Positions 1 to 6,551 of a stretch of 7,779 nt of DNA are shown here, one piece after another. Below the pieces are notes generated by a model that was given only the letters and a program-made list of their open reading frames with translations, made no database searches and was not told the DNA's origin. Numbering within the stretch: position 1 is the first letter of the stretch; each line of letters opens with the position of its first letter. The position numbers and the translations under genes are program-made. This DNA comes from Spirochaetota bacterium (GTDB lineage: Bacteria > Spirochaetota > UBA12135 > COTS27 > JAFLEE01): NCBI GenBank assembly GCA_017302015.1, contig JAFLEE010000142.1, forward strand, positions 1-7,779, read 5' to 3'.

Positions 1-1
1 G

Positions 2-262
2 CTTGTCGCGATCGTTCCGCCGCTTATGATGGATGGCGACTGGCATACATGGGTCTATCGCGCGCTCGCTTTGCTCCTGATCGGTTGCCCGTGCGCATTG
101 GTCATATCGGTTCCGGCTTCGATCGCGTCCTCGCTATCGGCGGGTGCGCGCCGCGGCCTGCCCGCTCCTCGTGCCCGTCATCGAGGAGGGCCTGCGCAGC
201 ACCCAGGCCATCGACGCGATCCTGCGGGAGTACCTCACCGAGTTGGTGAAGGGCTGCGATAG
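2..262 (+). CDS. Heavy-metal P1B-type ATPase, internal fragment (chimeric 3' part)
   Basis: The frame enters from the left edge and encodes the end of a membrane segment with a PPL turn, a GDW..W.YRALALLLIG stretch, then the metal-binding CPC motif at 86-94 and the following helix ending ARRGL at 146-160. This is the CPC transmembrane helix that defines P1B-type heavy-metal exporters (CadA/ZntA/CopA-like), which pump Zn, Cd, Pb, Co or Cu ions across the inner membrane using ATP. Family members continue after ARRG(L/I) with a K-G-G sequence and then the DKTGT phosphorylation site. Here homology stops at about 160 and the frame runs through unrelated residues to a stop at 260-262. Neither the phosphorylation nor the ATP-binding domain is present, so the piece cannot be functional. 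Its codon use (many T- and A-ending codons) differs from the strongly C-ending downstream genes. Metal specificity cannot be assigned. Confidence 0.72.
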   Translation, partial: LVAIVPPLMMDGDWHTWVYRALALLLIGCPCALVISVPASIASSLSAGARRGLPAPRARHRGGPAQHPGHRRDPAGVPHRVGEGLR

Positions 263-515
263 TCTGGTGCTCGGCTGCACCCATTACCCCCTCCTCAAGC
301 CCCGCCTGCGCCGGCTCTGGCCCCGCCTCGCCCTCGTCGACTCGGCCCACACCACCGCGAAGGAGACCGCACGCCTCCTGGACGAACGCGCCCTCCTCGC
401 CCGCGGCGGCCGCGGCCGCCTCGCCATCTGCACCAACGACGTCAACGAGGTCTTCACCCGCATCGCCGGGCGCCTGTTTCCCGGAGAAAAGATCCACGCC
501 GTCAGCCTAGAATAG
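144..515 (+). CDS. murI: Glutamate racemase, C-terminal fragment (5'-truncated)
   Basis: Encodes about 120 residues matching the C-terminal half of glutamate racemase, the cytoplasmic cofactor-independent enzyme that makes D-glutamate for peptidoglycan. Visible landmarks are ACPLLVPVIEEG near residues 5-16 and the second catalytic cysteine motif GCTHYPLL at residues 44-51 (Cys45, His47). A VDSA segment and the usual C-terminal helix region ending near the TAG at 513-515 follow. Complete MurI proteins are about 260-270 residues. The N-terminal lobe with the first catalytic Cys (in an NTA context) and the substrate-binding Asp/Ser is missing, because the upstream DNA belongs to another gene. 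The GTG at 144 is only the first start-like codon in the frame and is unlikely to be a true start. The codon bias matches the downstream surA-like gene, so this piece belongs to the main chromosome. Identity is confident; activity as it stands is implausible. Confidence 0.85.
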   Translation: MRAAACPLLVPVIEEGLRSTQAIDAILREYLTELVKGCDSLVLGCTHYPLLKPRLRRLWPRLALVDSAHTTAKETARLLDERALLARGGRGRLAICTNDVNEVFTRIAGRLFPGEKIHAVSLE

Positions 516-543
516 GGCTTCGCGGCGGACCGGAGCCCCATAC

Positions 544-549
544 TACAAT
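544..549 (+). promoter_or_regulatory. Possible -10 element just before the surA-like gene
   Basis: TACAAT matches the sigma70 -10 consensus at five of six positions in a short AT-richer patch. It lies 8 nt before the ATG at 558, in the 42-nt gap after murI. Transcription starting about 7 nt downstream would begin almost at the ATG, giving a nearly leaderless message. Otherwise the second in-frame ATG at 579 would be used. No good -35 hexamer is visible. Confidence 0.3.
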
Positions 550-557
550 CGCTTCCC

Positions 558-1607
558 ATGCGCCCCTCCCGCCTCCCCATGCGCCTTTGCGCCGCCGCGG
601 CCCTCGTCGCCGCCCTGGCGGCCCAGTCCCCCAAGGGCAAGCCCGTGCCGGTGGAGGAGATCTATTTCCTCGTCAACGACGAGATCATCACCCGCCTTGA
701 CTACCTCGATCAAGAAAGCACGATCCGCAAGCAGATCGAGCGGGCTCAGGCCTCCGGACAGGGCGACAAGGCCCCGACCCTCGTGCCGGTGGACCTCATC
801 AGCAACCTGATCCTCTCCTCCCTGGTGCGGCAAGAGGCCATGAAGAACGGCATCACCGTCTCGCCCCTCGACGTCACCAACCGCATGAAGCAGATCGCCC
901 AGCGCAATAATATGCGCGGCCTCGAAGACCTCCAGGCCGCCCTCGCCCGGGAAGGCATCCCCGTGGGCACCTTCGCAGACAATATCCGAAACCAGATCTA
1001 CAGCGAGATGCTCATCGGGCGCATCACCACCCTCACCGACCCCTCGGTCGAGGACGTGAAGGCCTATTACGAGCAGCACAAGGGCGACGAGTTCGGGGTC
1101 AAGGCCATGACCGAGAAGTCGGGGCGCCTCTTGAAGGTCTCCCAGATCTTCTTCGAGGCGGAAGACTCCCTTTCGTTCAGCGACAAATACAAGGTGAAGG
1201 AGAAGGGCGACCGCATCCTCGCCGAGATCAAATCGGGGAAGCTCTCCTTCGCCGAGGCGGCGATGAAGAACTCCGATGACCTGGGCAGCCGCAGCATGGG
1301 CGGCGACCTCGGCTGGGTCTTCGAGCAGGAACTCCAGGGCGAGCCCAATATCTACCAGGCGGTTTTGCACCTCGCCAAGGGCGATCTGTCCGCCCTCATC
1401 ACCGGCGCCCGGGGCTTCTACCTCCTCACGGTCACCGAGCGGCGCACCGACGGGCCCTGCCCCTTCGAGAAGGCCTCGGTGATCATCAAGAACCAACTGC
1501 TCGTGAAGCGCCGCGAGGAGACCGTCGAGAAGCGCATCAACGAGATCAAGGCCCGCTCCGTGGTGCTGCGCCGCACCGACCGTTTCGGCGCCTGGACGTT
1601 CAAATGA
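558..1607 (+). CDS. SurA-like periplasmic peptidyl-prolyl isomerase/chaperone
   Basis: A 349-residue secreted foldase. Residues 1-22 form a signal peptide (Arg-rich start, then an Ala/Leu core), so it acts in the periplasm. Residues 30-160 resemble the SurA N-terminal chaperone module: it opens with IYFLVNDEIIT, equivalent to the family's 'VNdevIt' start, and continues as amphipathic helices. Residues 190-297 are one parvulin (PpiC) domain with VSQIFF at 194-199, a SFAEAA..NSDD helix at 230-241, GGDLGW at 248-253 and GFYLLTVTERR at 286-296. A helical tail to residue 349 returns to the chaperone module. E. coli SurA has two parvulin domains and about 428 residues; the single-domain form here is common outside Proteobacteria. 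The likely role is folding of outer-membrane or exported proteins, with Xaa-Pro isomerisation. The stop overlaps the next start by ATGA, so the dehydrogenase is translationally coupled. ATG 579 is an alternative start that still leaves a signal peptide. Confidence 0.88.
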   Translation: MRPSRLPMRLCAAAALVAALAAQSPKGKPVPVEEIYFLVNDEIITRLDYLDQESTIRKQIERAQASGQGDKAPTLVPVDLISNLILSSLVRQEAMKNGITVSPLDVTNRMKQIAQRNNMRGLEDLQAALAREGIPVGTFADNIRNQIYSEMLIGRITTLTDPSVEDVKAYYEQHKGDEFGVKAMTEKSGRLLKVSQIFFEAEDSLSFSDKYKVKEKGDRILAEIKSGKLSFAEAAMKNSDDLGSRSMGGDLGWVFEQELQGEPNIYQAVLHLAKGDLSALITGARGFYLLTVTERRTDGPCPFEKASVIIKNQLLVKRREETVEKRINEIKARSVVLRRTDRFGAWTFK

Positions 1608-2407
1608 GCCGCCCCGCCCCGCGTCCTTTGGCGGTGGTCACCGGCGCTTCCGGCGGCATCGGCGAGGCGTTCGCCCGGATCCTCGCCGGCGAACAGCACG
1701 ACCTGCTCCTCGTGGCCCGTTCCGGGGCCAAACTCAAGGCCCTCGCCCAGGATCTCCGCGCACGCTTCGGCGTCGCGGTGCTGGCCGTCTCGGCCGATCT
1801 CCGCGCGACCAAGGGAGCGGATACGGTCAGCTCCGCGCTGAAGAAGCTCGGCCGCGCGCCCGACGTGCTCATCAATAACGCGGGGTACGGGGCGGGCGGT
1901 CCCTTCGCCCGGGGCGACGAAGAGGCCCAAATGGGGATGCTCCGCCTCAACATCGAGGCCCTCACCCGCCTCACGCACCGCCTGCTTCCCGGCATGCTGC
2001 GCCGCGGCTCGGGGCGCATCCTCAACGTCGCCTCCACCGCCGCTTTCCAGCCCGGCCCGGGGATGGCCGTCTATTGCGCCTCGAAAGCCTATGTCCTCTC
2101 CTTCTCCGAGGCGATCGCCCACGAACTCCGCGGCAGCGGCGTCACGGTGACGGCCCTCTGCCCCGGCGCCACCCGCACCGGCTTCGAGAAGGCCGCGGGA
2201 ATGGCAAAGACCTCGCTTTTCAAGGGGAAGATCCCCGGGCCCGAAGCGGTCGCCGCCTGCGGCTGGCGCGCGGCCAAACGCGGCCGGCCCGTCGTCGTCC
2301 ACGGCTTGCGAAACCGCGTCATGGCCGCCGCCGCGGCCTTCACCCCGCGGCGTCTCCTGCTCTCCATCGCCGCCCGGATGATGCGCGCGGAGGGCTTTAG
2401 GCCCTAG
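1604..2407 (+). CDS. Classical short-chain dehydrogenase/reductase (DltE/COG0300-like)
   Basis: A 267-residue classical SDR with a full set of motifs: the nucleotide-binding TGASGGIG at residues 13-20, NNAG at 91-94, and the catalytic tetrad Asn116, Ser144, Tyr157 and Lys161 (YCASK). CPGATRTGF at 187-194 is the usual PG..T loop. Arg39 at the end of the second beta strand (LLLVARS) favours NADP(H) over NAD(H), as in related NADP-dependent members. It is a cytosolic carbonyl/alcohol oxidoreductase; the substrate cannot be read from sequence. Residues 235-267 form an Ala/Arg-rich C-terminal helix region, a common place for membrane or substrate contacts in this subgroup. The start codon overlaps the surA-like stop (ATGA), indicating one transcript and coupled translation. 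No separate ribosome binding site is obvious. The stop (TAG 2405-2407) overlaps the stop of the convergent hydrolase gene. Confidence 0.93.
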   Translation: MSRPAPRPLAVVTGASGGIGEAFARILAGEQHDLLLVARSGAKLKALAQDLRARFGVAVLAVSADLRATKGADTVSSALKKLGRAPDVLINNAGYGAGGPFARGDEEAQMGMLRLNIEALTRLTHRLLPGMLRRGSGRILNVASTAAFQPGPGMAVYCASKAYVLSFSEAIAHELRGSGVTVTALCPGATRTGFEKAAGMAKTSLFKGKIPGPEAVAACGWRAAKRGRPVVVHGLRNRVMAAAAAFTPRRLLLSIAARMMRAEGFRP

Positions 2408-4236
2408 AGCGGCGTCGGGAGGAGGATGCGCGACGGGCACGCCTTCGAGGCGTAGATCGTGTTCGTCTGGGGCAGGGTGGCGCCGCCGGCCGTCCAGGGG
2501 AGGCCCGTGCCGGGGTTCACGTCGTAGCGGGGAAAATTGGCCGAGGTGACGGACACCCGCAGGCGATGGCCCTTGTTGAAGATCTGGCTCACCGACCAGA
2601 GGTCGACCACCGCCTCGTAGATCTTCCCCGCTTCGATGGCCACGGCGTTCGTCGTCGAGGCGTGGAGGCGCAGGCGCTGCATGCCGTCGACGACGAGGAA
2701 GCTCTTCCCGTCGGGATGCACATCGCAGAGGCGCACCGAGACGTCCGTATCCTTCGCCGTGGTGGAGATGAAGATCCGCGCGCGCACCCGGCCCGTGACC
2801 TCCAGGGGCGCGGCGAGCGGCTCGCTATCGTAGCGCAGCACATCGGAGCGGCCCTCCACGGGGTTCTGGTTCATCGGGCCGCGGGCGATGGTGAGGTTGC
2901 GGCCCCCGATCGTGGGGCAAGGATCTTTCGGGTCGAAGACGAAGGTCTCGGCCCCTGGCTGGGCCTCGCTCGGTGTGAGGCGGCCCCCGCCGAGGTAATA
3001 GGGCGTTTCGGCTGATTTCGGCGGCCAGGCGTCGACGAAGCGCCAGAGGTTGCCGGGCGCGCCCGGCGCGAGCGTGTCGCCCATGACGTAGTAGGCCACG
3101 GCCTTCTGCCCCGCCACGCCGTTCTCCGCACCCTTCAGCCAATACTCGAACCATTTCGCCTCGCTATAGGCGGGTGGCAGCGCGCTGTCGGGGTAGAAAA
3201 GCTCGCCGCATTTGCCGTCGCGGGTCGCCCCGTTATGGGCCCAGGGGCCCATCACCAGACGCTGGTTTCCGCGAGCGTTCGCCTTGCCCCGGGTCTGCCG
3301 GCCGACGAACGAATCGAGGGTACCCTGGGAGAAGGTGTCGTACCAGCCGCCGCAATGGACGGCGGGGAGATCCATGCGCTCGAAGCGGGTCGTGGAATCG
3401 TAGGGGAGCCAGAAGGCGTCTTGGAGGGGATGGGCGGCGAAGAGCGCGAGGGCCTTCGGGTCGAATTTGTTCCCCGTGAGCCAATTCTCGATCTGGCATT
3501 TGCGCAGCGCGCCGCCGGTATAGGCCGCCTGCTCGTAGAGGTTCGCCGCGGCCACGACGATGTATTGGGCCCGGAGCCCCTCGGGCTCGGCGCCCGCCAG
3601 GAGGTTCTGGGTGATGCCGCAGGCCGAAGCCCCGTAGGTGCCGACCTTCCCGTCGCACCACGATTGTCTGCGGATCCAGGCGAGGGTGTCGATGCCGTCC
3701 TGCCATTCCCCCCAACCGCAGCCGTTGAAGGGGAAGTTCTCGCCCTCGCTGGCGAAGCGCCCCCGCATATCCTGCTGGATATTGACGTAGCCCGCGCGCA
3801 CGGCGAAGCCGGCCCGGTAGGGGGTACGCGTGAGGAGCACGGGATGGGCGCCATTTGTCTGGGGAAGGGTGACGTAGGTGGCCAGTTTCACCCCGTCGCG
3901 CATGGGCACGAGGATCTTCAGGCACAGCGCGGGATCGATCGCGGTGGCCCCCTTGCGGTAGGCCGCCCATTCGCCGAGGGTGAGGAGGCCGTCATGGTTG
4001 CCGTCGGCGCGATCGAGGATTTTTTTGACGGAGGCGAGGATCGTCGCCCCGTACTTCTCCTTCACGAACGCTTCCAGCCGGCTCCGGTCGTCTCGGGTGA
4101 GGTTTTTCTGGTCTTTCGAATAGGTTTTGAGGGCCTTCTCTAAGGCCTCGATCATCTCTTTGCTGGGCGGGGCCTCTTGGGCGGCCAGGGCCGCGGGGAG
4201 AAGGAGGAGCAGCAGGATGGCAATGATTCGGCGCAT
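2404..4236 (-). CDS. Secreted CocE/NonD-family alpha/beta hydrolase with EF-hand
   Basis: A 610-residue serine hydrolase of the CocE/NonD (X-Pro dipeptidyl-peptidase S15-like) family, which cleaves esters or acyl/amide bonds. Residues 1-19 are a signal peptide (RR, a long Leu run, then A-L-A-A), so the enzyme is exported. Residues 26-95 form a small helical segment containing one canonical EF-hand loop at 78-89 (Asp78, Asn80, Asp82, Gly83, Glu89), likely binding Ca2+. The hydrolase core follows from about 105: MRDGVKL at 112-118, DMRGRFASEG at 156-165, nucleophile Ser204 in the elbow YGASACG at 201-207, acid Asp300 in GGWYD, and His334 in GPWAH. These match the cocaine-esterase Ser/Asp/His triad order. 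Residues 380-608 fit the C-terminal jelly-roll (PepX_C-type) domain. It starts 3 nt after the reductase stop, so the two form an operon. Substrate is unknown; acylase, esterase or glutaryl-7-ACA acylase-like are all possible. Confidence 0.92.
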   Translation of the reverse strand: MRRIIAILLLLLLPAALAAQEAPPSKEMIEALEKALKTYSKDQKNLTRDDRSRLEAFVKEKYGATILASVKKILDRADGNHDGLLTLGEWAAYRKGATAIDPALCLKILVPMRDGVKLATYVTLPQTNGAHPVLLTRTPYRAGFAVRAGYVNIQQDMRGRFASEGENFPFNGCGWGEWQDGIDTLAWIRRQSWCDGKVGTYGASACGITQNLLAGAEPEGLRAQYIVVAAANLYEQAAYTGGALRKCQIENWLTGNKFDPKALALFAAHPLQDAFWLPYDSTTRFERMDLPAVHCGGWYDTFSQGTLDSFVGRQTRGKANARGNQRLVMGPWAHNGATRDGKCGELFYPDSALPPAYSEAKWFEYWLKGAENGVAGQKAVAYYVMGDTLAPGAPGNLWRFVDAWPPKSAETPYYLGGGRLTPSEAQPGAETFVFDPKDPCPTIGGRNLTIARGPMNQNPVEGRSDVLRYDSEPLAAPLEVTGRVRARIFISTTAKDTDVSVRLCDVHPDGKSFLVVDGMQRLRLHASTTNAVAIEAGKIYEAVVDLWSVSQIFNKGHRLRVSVTSANFPRYDVNPGTGLPWTAGGATLPQTNTIYASKACPSRILLPTPL

Positions 4237-4239
4237 GGC

Positions 4240-5439
4240 TTAACTCTCGCTGAGGCGCTTTTTCGGCGCCTCGTAGAATAGGGCGTGGGACTCGCGCAAG
4301 ATCTCGGGGATGCGGTCGGCGAAGGGGCTTCTTTCGAGGGCGGCGCGCAGATCCAGTTCGCCGGCCTTGGCGGCGTTCTGCCCCGGGAACCAATGCCCCG
4401 CCTGCCCCAGCAGATTGTAGCGCATCTTGGCCCAGGGGAGGAGGTCGAGCCCCTTGCCGTAGGTGTAGAGCCGCAGGATCTCGAGGAGGTTGATCTCGCC
4501 GGGCACGTCAAAATACTGGGGGAGCCCCTCGTGGTAGCGCGCTTCCCAATCGGCCCCGTGGACGCGGGCGATTTCGGCCGAGAGTTTTCCCTCGATCGCC
4601 GCGACCTGCGCGAGGCCCTCGGGGTGGAGGGACCCCAGGGCCGCCGCGTGCTCGTCGAAATCGCTTGGGCGGGATACCCCGAGGCTGAGGGTGTGGATAT
4701 GGGGCCGGGCGAGGCAGAAGAGGTCGTTCCACTGCATGGGGGTGAACGGGGCCGTCAGCGAGGCCATCTTGGCCGGGCGATCCTGGAGGCGGCCGCCCTT
4801 GTCGTTGGGGCTGATGATGAAGACGCCCATGTCGCGCGCCTTGGCGGCCTCCACCGCGGTGGTATTGAGGCGGTTGACGAAGTACCAGTGGAGGTTCACG
4901 TAGTCGAACGCGTTCGTCTCGATGGCCTCGGTGATGACTTCGGGGGTGGCGTGGGTGGAGAAGCCGAGATGGCGCACCCGGCCCTGGGCCCGGAGTTTTT
5001 GGGCGGCCTCGAGGCAGCCCCCGGGCCTCAGGGCCCACTCGAGCACCTGGCGATTATTGATGCCGTGGAGCGAGAAGAGATCGACGTATTCCAGGCCCAG
5101 GAGGCCCATGGACTGCTCGAACTTCGCCAGGAACTCTTTCGGGTCTTCCGTGGGCCCGACCTTGGTCTGGACGATGATTTGTTCCCGGGGCAGGCCGGGG
5201 AGGATGCGCCCCAATTGCATCTCGGAGCTGCCGTAGCCCCGGGCCGTTTCGATGTGGCGGATGCCGAATTCGAGGGCGCGGCGGATGCAGGCCTCGAGGT
5301 TCGCCTGGCCCTCGGCGGGCACCTCGGTCCACGGAATATCCTGCCATTTGGCCTGGTAGCGCATACCGCCGCAGGTGAGGACGGGCATGGGGAGGCCGGT
5401 GCGGCCGAAGCGTCGGGTGATCATGGGGAAGCTTTCCAT
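4240..5439 (-). CDS. Aldo/keto reductase with cysteine-less COG1453-type C-terminal extension
   Basis: A 399-residue aldo/keto reductase with a (beta/alpha)8 barrel at about residues 7-290. The active-site tetrad reads Glu64 (IETARGYG, where most relatives have Asp), Tyr69, Lys93 (QTKVG) and His125 (SLHG). Gly-Phe-Ser at 159-161 is the usual strand after the GKVR-like RVRHLGF. The family reduces carbonyls with NADPH in the cytosol. The extra roughly 100 residues (305-399: [16 protein letters not shown]..., GHWF, then [12 protein letters not shown]) follow the pattern I remember for the COG1453 branch, which ends in a 4Fe-4S ferredoxin-like motif. Here there is no cysteine after Cys242; the cluster positions read Glu361, Leu364, Ala367 and Ser371-Pro372. 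The first ATG is used, but ATG 5424 ([12 protein letters not shown]) fits the family N-terminus equally well. It leads the two-gene operon with the hydrolase. Function beyond oxidoreductase is unassigned. Confidence 0.88.
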   Translation of the reverse strand: MESFPMITRRFGRTGLPMPVLTCGGMRYQAKWQDIPWTEVPAEGQANLEACIRRALEFGIRHIETARGYGSSEMQLGRILPGLPREQIIVQTKVGPTEDPKEFLAKFEQSMGLLGLEYVDLFSLHGINNRQVLEWALRPGGCLEAAQKLRAQGRVRHLGFSTHATPEVITEAIETNAFDYVNLHWYFVNRLNTTAVEAAKARDMGVFIISPNDKGGRLQDRPAKMASLTAPFTPMQWNDLFCLARPHIHTLSLGVSRPSDFDEHAAALGSLHPEGLAQVAAIEGKLSAEIARVHGADWEARYHEGLPQYFDVPGEINLLEILRLYTYGKGLDLLPWAKMRYNLLGQAGHWFPGQNAAKAGELDLRAALERSPFADRIPEILRESHALFYEAPKKRLSES

Positions 5440-5552
5440 GGGACGGGAAGGCTTTCAAACGGGCGCCGTGGCGGTCAATACGCCATGGGGCGTCTTGATT
5501 CTACGGACCCCGCGGATCTTACGGAGTCTTGCGCGAGGGATGCGCAGGGGAA

Positions 5553-5627
5553 GCCTGCCCATGGCCATGTGGGTACGACGGCCATCGCCTTATAAAGGGG
5601 CAGCCGAGACCCGATGCATGGGCAGGC
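5553..5627. repeat. 11-bp perfect inverted repeat with 53-nt spacer
   Basis: GCCTGCCCATG at 5553-5563 is the exact reverse complement of CATGGGCAGGC at 5617-5627. The spacer contains a TTATAA palindrome at 5590-5595. It could fold as a long hairpin in RNA or mark the ends of a small repeat element. The arms are 11 of 11 matched by direct reading. Confidence 0.55.
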
Positions 5628-5656
5628 CGAAGCGAAGCGGAGCCCGAAGCAGCCCG

Positions 5657-5704
5657 GCCCCTGCGAAGTGCAGCCCGATCGAGAGCGGCAAGCGGAGCAG
5701 GGGC
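5657..5704. repeat. 8-bp inverted repeat enclosing AGC-rich repeats
   Basis: GCCCCTGC at 5657-5664 pairs with GCAGGGGC at 5697-5704, an exact 8-bp inverted repeat with a 32-nt spacer. An internal alternative hairpin CTGC-GAAGT-GCAG sits at 5661-5673. GCAGCC recurs at 5600, 5649 and 5670, and GAAGC/AAGCGG units recur at 5629-5700. The region right of it has palindromes GGGCGCGCCC (5701-5710) and CACCCAGGGTG (5713-5723). This may be a structured RNA or a dispersed repeat. Confidence 0.45.
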
Positions 5705-5756
5705 GCGCCCGACACCCAGGGTGACGGGGAAAACCGATGTCGTCTTGCGCCGATCG

Positions 5757-5762
5757 TATAAT
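5757..5762 (+). promoter_or_regulatory. Consensus -10 element for the lipoprotein gene
   Basis: TATAAT is a perfect sigma70 -10 hexamer in otherwise GC-rich DNA. It predicts a transcription start near 5769, upstream of the GTG at 5785 but downstream of the ATG at 5737. It therefore argues for the shorter lipoprotein start. No consensus -35 is present at 16-18 nt upstream (CCGATG there). Confidence 0.5.
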
Positions 5763-5784
5763 CGATGGGCCGCTATCAAATACC

Positions 5785-6513
5785 GTGTTTTTTCAAATAC
5801 GCATCGCCTTTGCAGCAGCCCTCTTTATGGGTGCTCTTTGCTCGTGCGCGCGAAAGGGGGATTTTCGCGCGGACCTTATTCGCCATTACCGCGGAACCCT
5901 GTCAGGGAAAGGCGCCATCCGCATGACGGTCGGGTGGAAGGGGGAGGACGCCCGGGGGACCTTCGAGATCCTATCGCAAAAAAATCCCATCGCCCTGGAA
6001 GGCGTCGGGAACGCGGCGAGTTGGCAACTCACCGCATTTTCGGGGCCCGGAAAAGCGATCGGGCATTTCAGCCTCAAGCCCGGCGGCCCGGGGATCCTCA
6101 TCGGCACTTGGGCACCGCGCAGCGGCGAGGACGAGGCCGAGGTCTGGCTGCATGAGACGGGCAATTCCCTCCCCCGCCACGCCGCGCTCGCCGGCCGCTG
6201 GGAAAACGGCGAGAACGCCTTCGATTTTCTCCCCCTCGACGACGGCCGCGTGAAATGGAAGGGAATCCGCATCGGGAACGGGAAGGACGGCCCGACGGAT
6301 TCTCGCCTGCGCGGCGTCGACGGGATCGATGGGGTCGAGAAGGATGAACTCCAATACGTCGAAGAGGGCGGCGACGACGCTTGCCGCCTCCTCATCCAGT
6401 TCCAGCCGAGCCAACTCATCGTGAAGGACAACCACCATTGCGGGGGCGAGCACGGGAGCTTCGACGGGGTTTACCGGAGGCAATCGCCGCTGACGGGGGA
6501 ATGGGGGCGGTGA
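5785..6513 (+). CDS. Putative lipoprotein of unknown function
   Basis: From GTG 5785 the product is 242 residues and begins with a compact lipoprotein signal: MFFQIR, a hydrophobic core IAFAAALFMGAL, and a lipobox-like L-C-S-C with lipidated Cys at residue 21. It is therefore probably anchored in the outer or inner membrane facing the periplasm. The mature part is beta-rich, with a YRGTL...IRMTV segment at 35-49, IALEG near 69-73 and a GTW motif at 107-109. This pattern recalls small secreted beta-sandwich or lipocalin-like hypothetical proteins. The C-terminal part has a Cys pair (200 and 219) that could form a disulfide and ends near FDGVYRR (226-232). A longer frame opens at ATG 5737, but its extra 16 residues would give an acidic, poor signal N-region and would lie upstream of the likely transcript start. 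I do not recognise a named family. It diverges from the reductase gene. Confidence 0.65.
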   Translation: MFFQIRIAFAAALFMGALCSCARKGDFRADLIRHYRGTLSGKGAIRMTVGWKGEDARGTFEILSQKNPIALEGVGNAASWQLTAFSGPGKAIGHFSLKPGGPGILIGTWAPRSGEDEAEVWLHETGNSLPRHAALAGRWENGENAFDFLPLDDGRVKWKGIRIGNGKDGPTDSRLRGVDGIDGVEKDELQYVEEGGDDACRLLIQFQPSQLIVKDNHHCGGEHGSFDGVYRRQSPLTGEWGR

Positions 6514-6551
6514 AGATAACCGGGTCCTCTGTTTTTAGGGAGCGAAGGGGG

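Larger units (their letters stand above)
5440..5736. other. Divergent intergenic region, GC-rich and repeat-bearing
   Basis: About 300 nt separate the minus-strand reductase from the plus-strand lipoprotein gene, so promoters for both should lie here or just inside its right edge. I see no coding signal I would trust: the open frames across it are ordinary high-GC shadows. The left part (5440-5550) has no clear sigma70 promoter for the reductase; a TTGACC on the minus strand (5478-5473) lacks a matching -10. The right part (5551-5723) holds inverted repeats and AGC-rich sequence. Confidence 0.5.

Noticed and set aside
543-1496. 317-residue open frame on the minus strand opposite the surA-like gene
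   Set aside because: It is the antisense shadow of a high-GC gene with strong third-position C/G. The plus strand has a clear signal peptide and parvulin motifs, while the minus product shows no domain.
3235-4143. 302-residue plus-strand open frame opposite the CocE-type hydrolase
   Set aside because: It has no recognisable motif and is fully inside a gene with catalytic triad, EF-hand and signal peptide on the other strand.
5473-5478. TTGACC on the minus strand as a -35 box for the reductase operon
   Set aside because: The sequence 16-18 nt downstream (AAAGCC) is not a -10 element.
4285-5595. 436-residue plus-strand open frame opposite the aldo/keto reductase
   Set aside because: It is low-complexity Gly/Glu/Leu/Val-rich sequence typical of a shadow frame. 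The reductase on the minus strand has all catalytic motifs and is coupled to the hydrolase gene.
5589-5596. TATAAA/TTATAA patch as a promoter -10 for either divergent gene
   Set aside because: No matching -35 on either strand. The palindrome lies in the spacer of the 11-bp inverted repeat and may simply be part of that structure.
5600-5710. CRISPR-like or tandem-repeat array
   Set aside because: The GCAGCC and AAGCGG units are short and irregularly spaced, with no constant-length repeat and spacer pattern.
5529-6155. 208-residue plus-strand frame across the intergenic region and lipoprotein gene
   Set aside because: The Arg/Gly/Pro-rich composition shows it to be a shadow. It overlaps the better supported lipoprotein frame.
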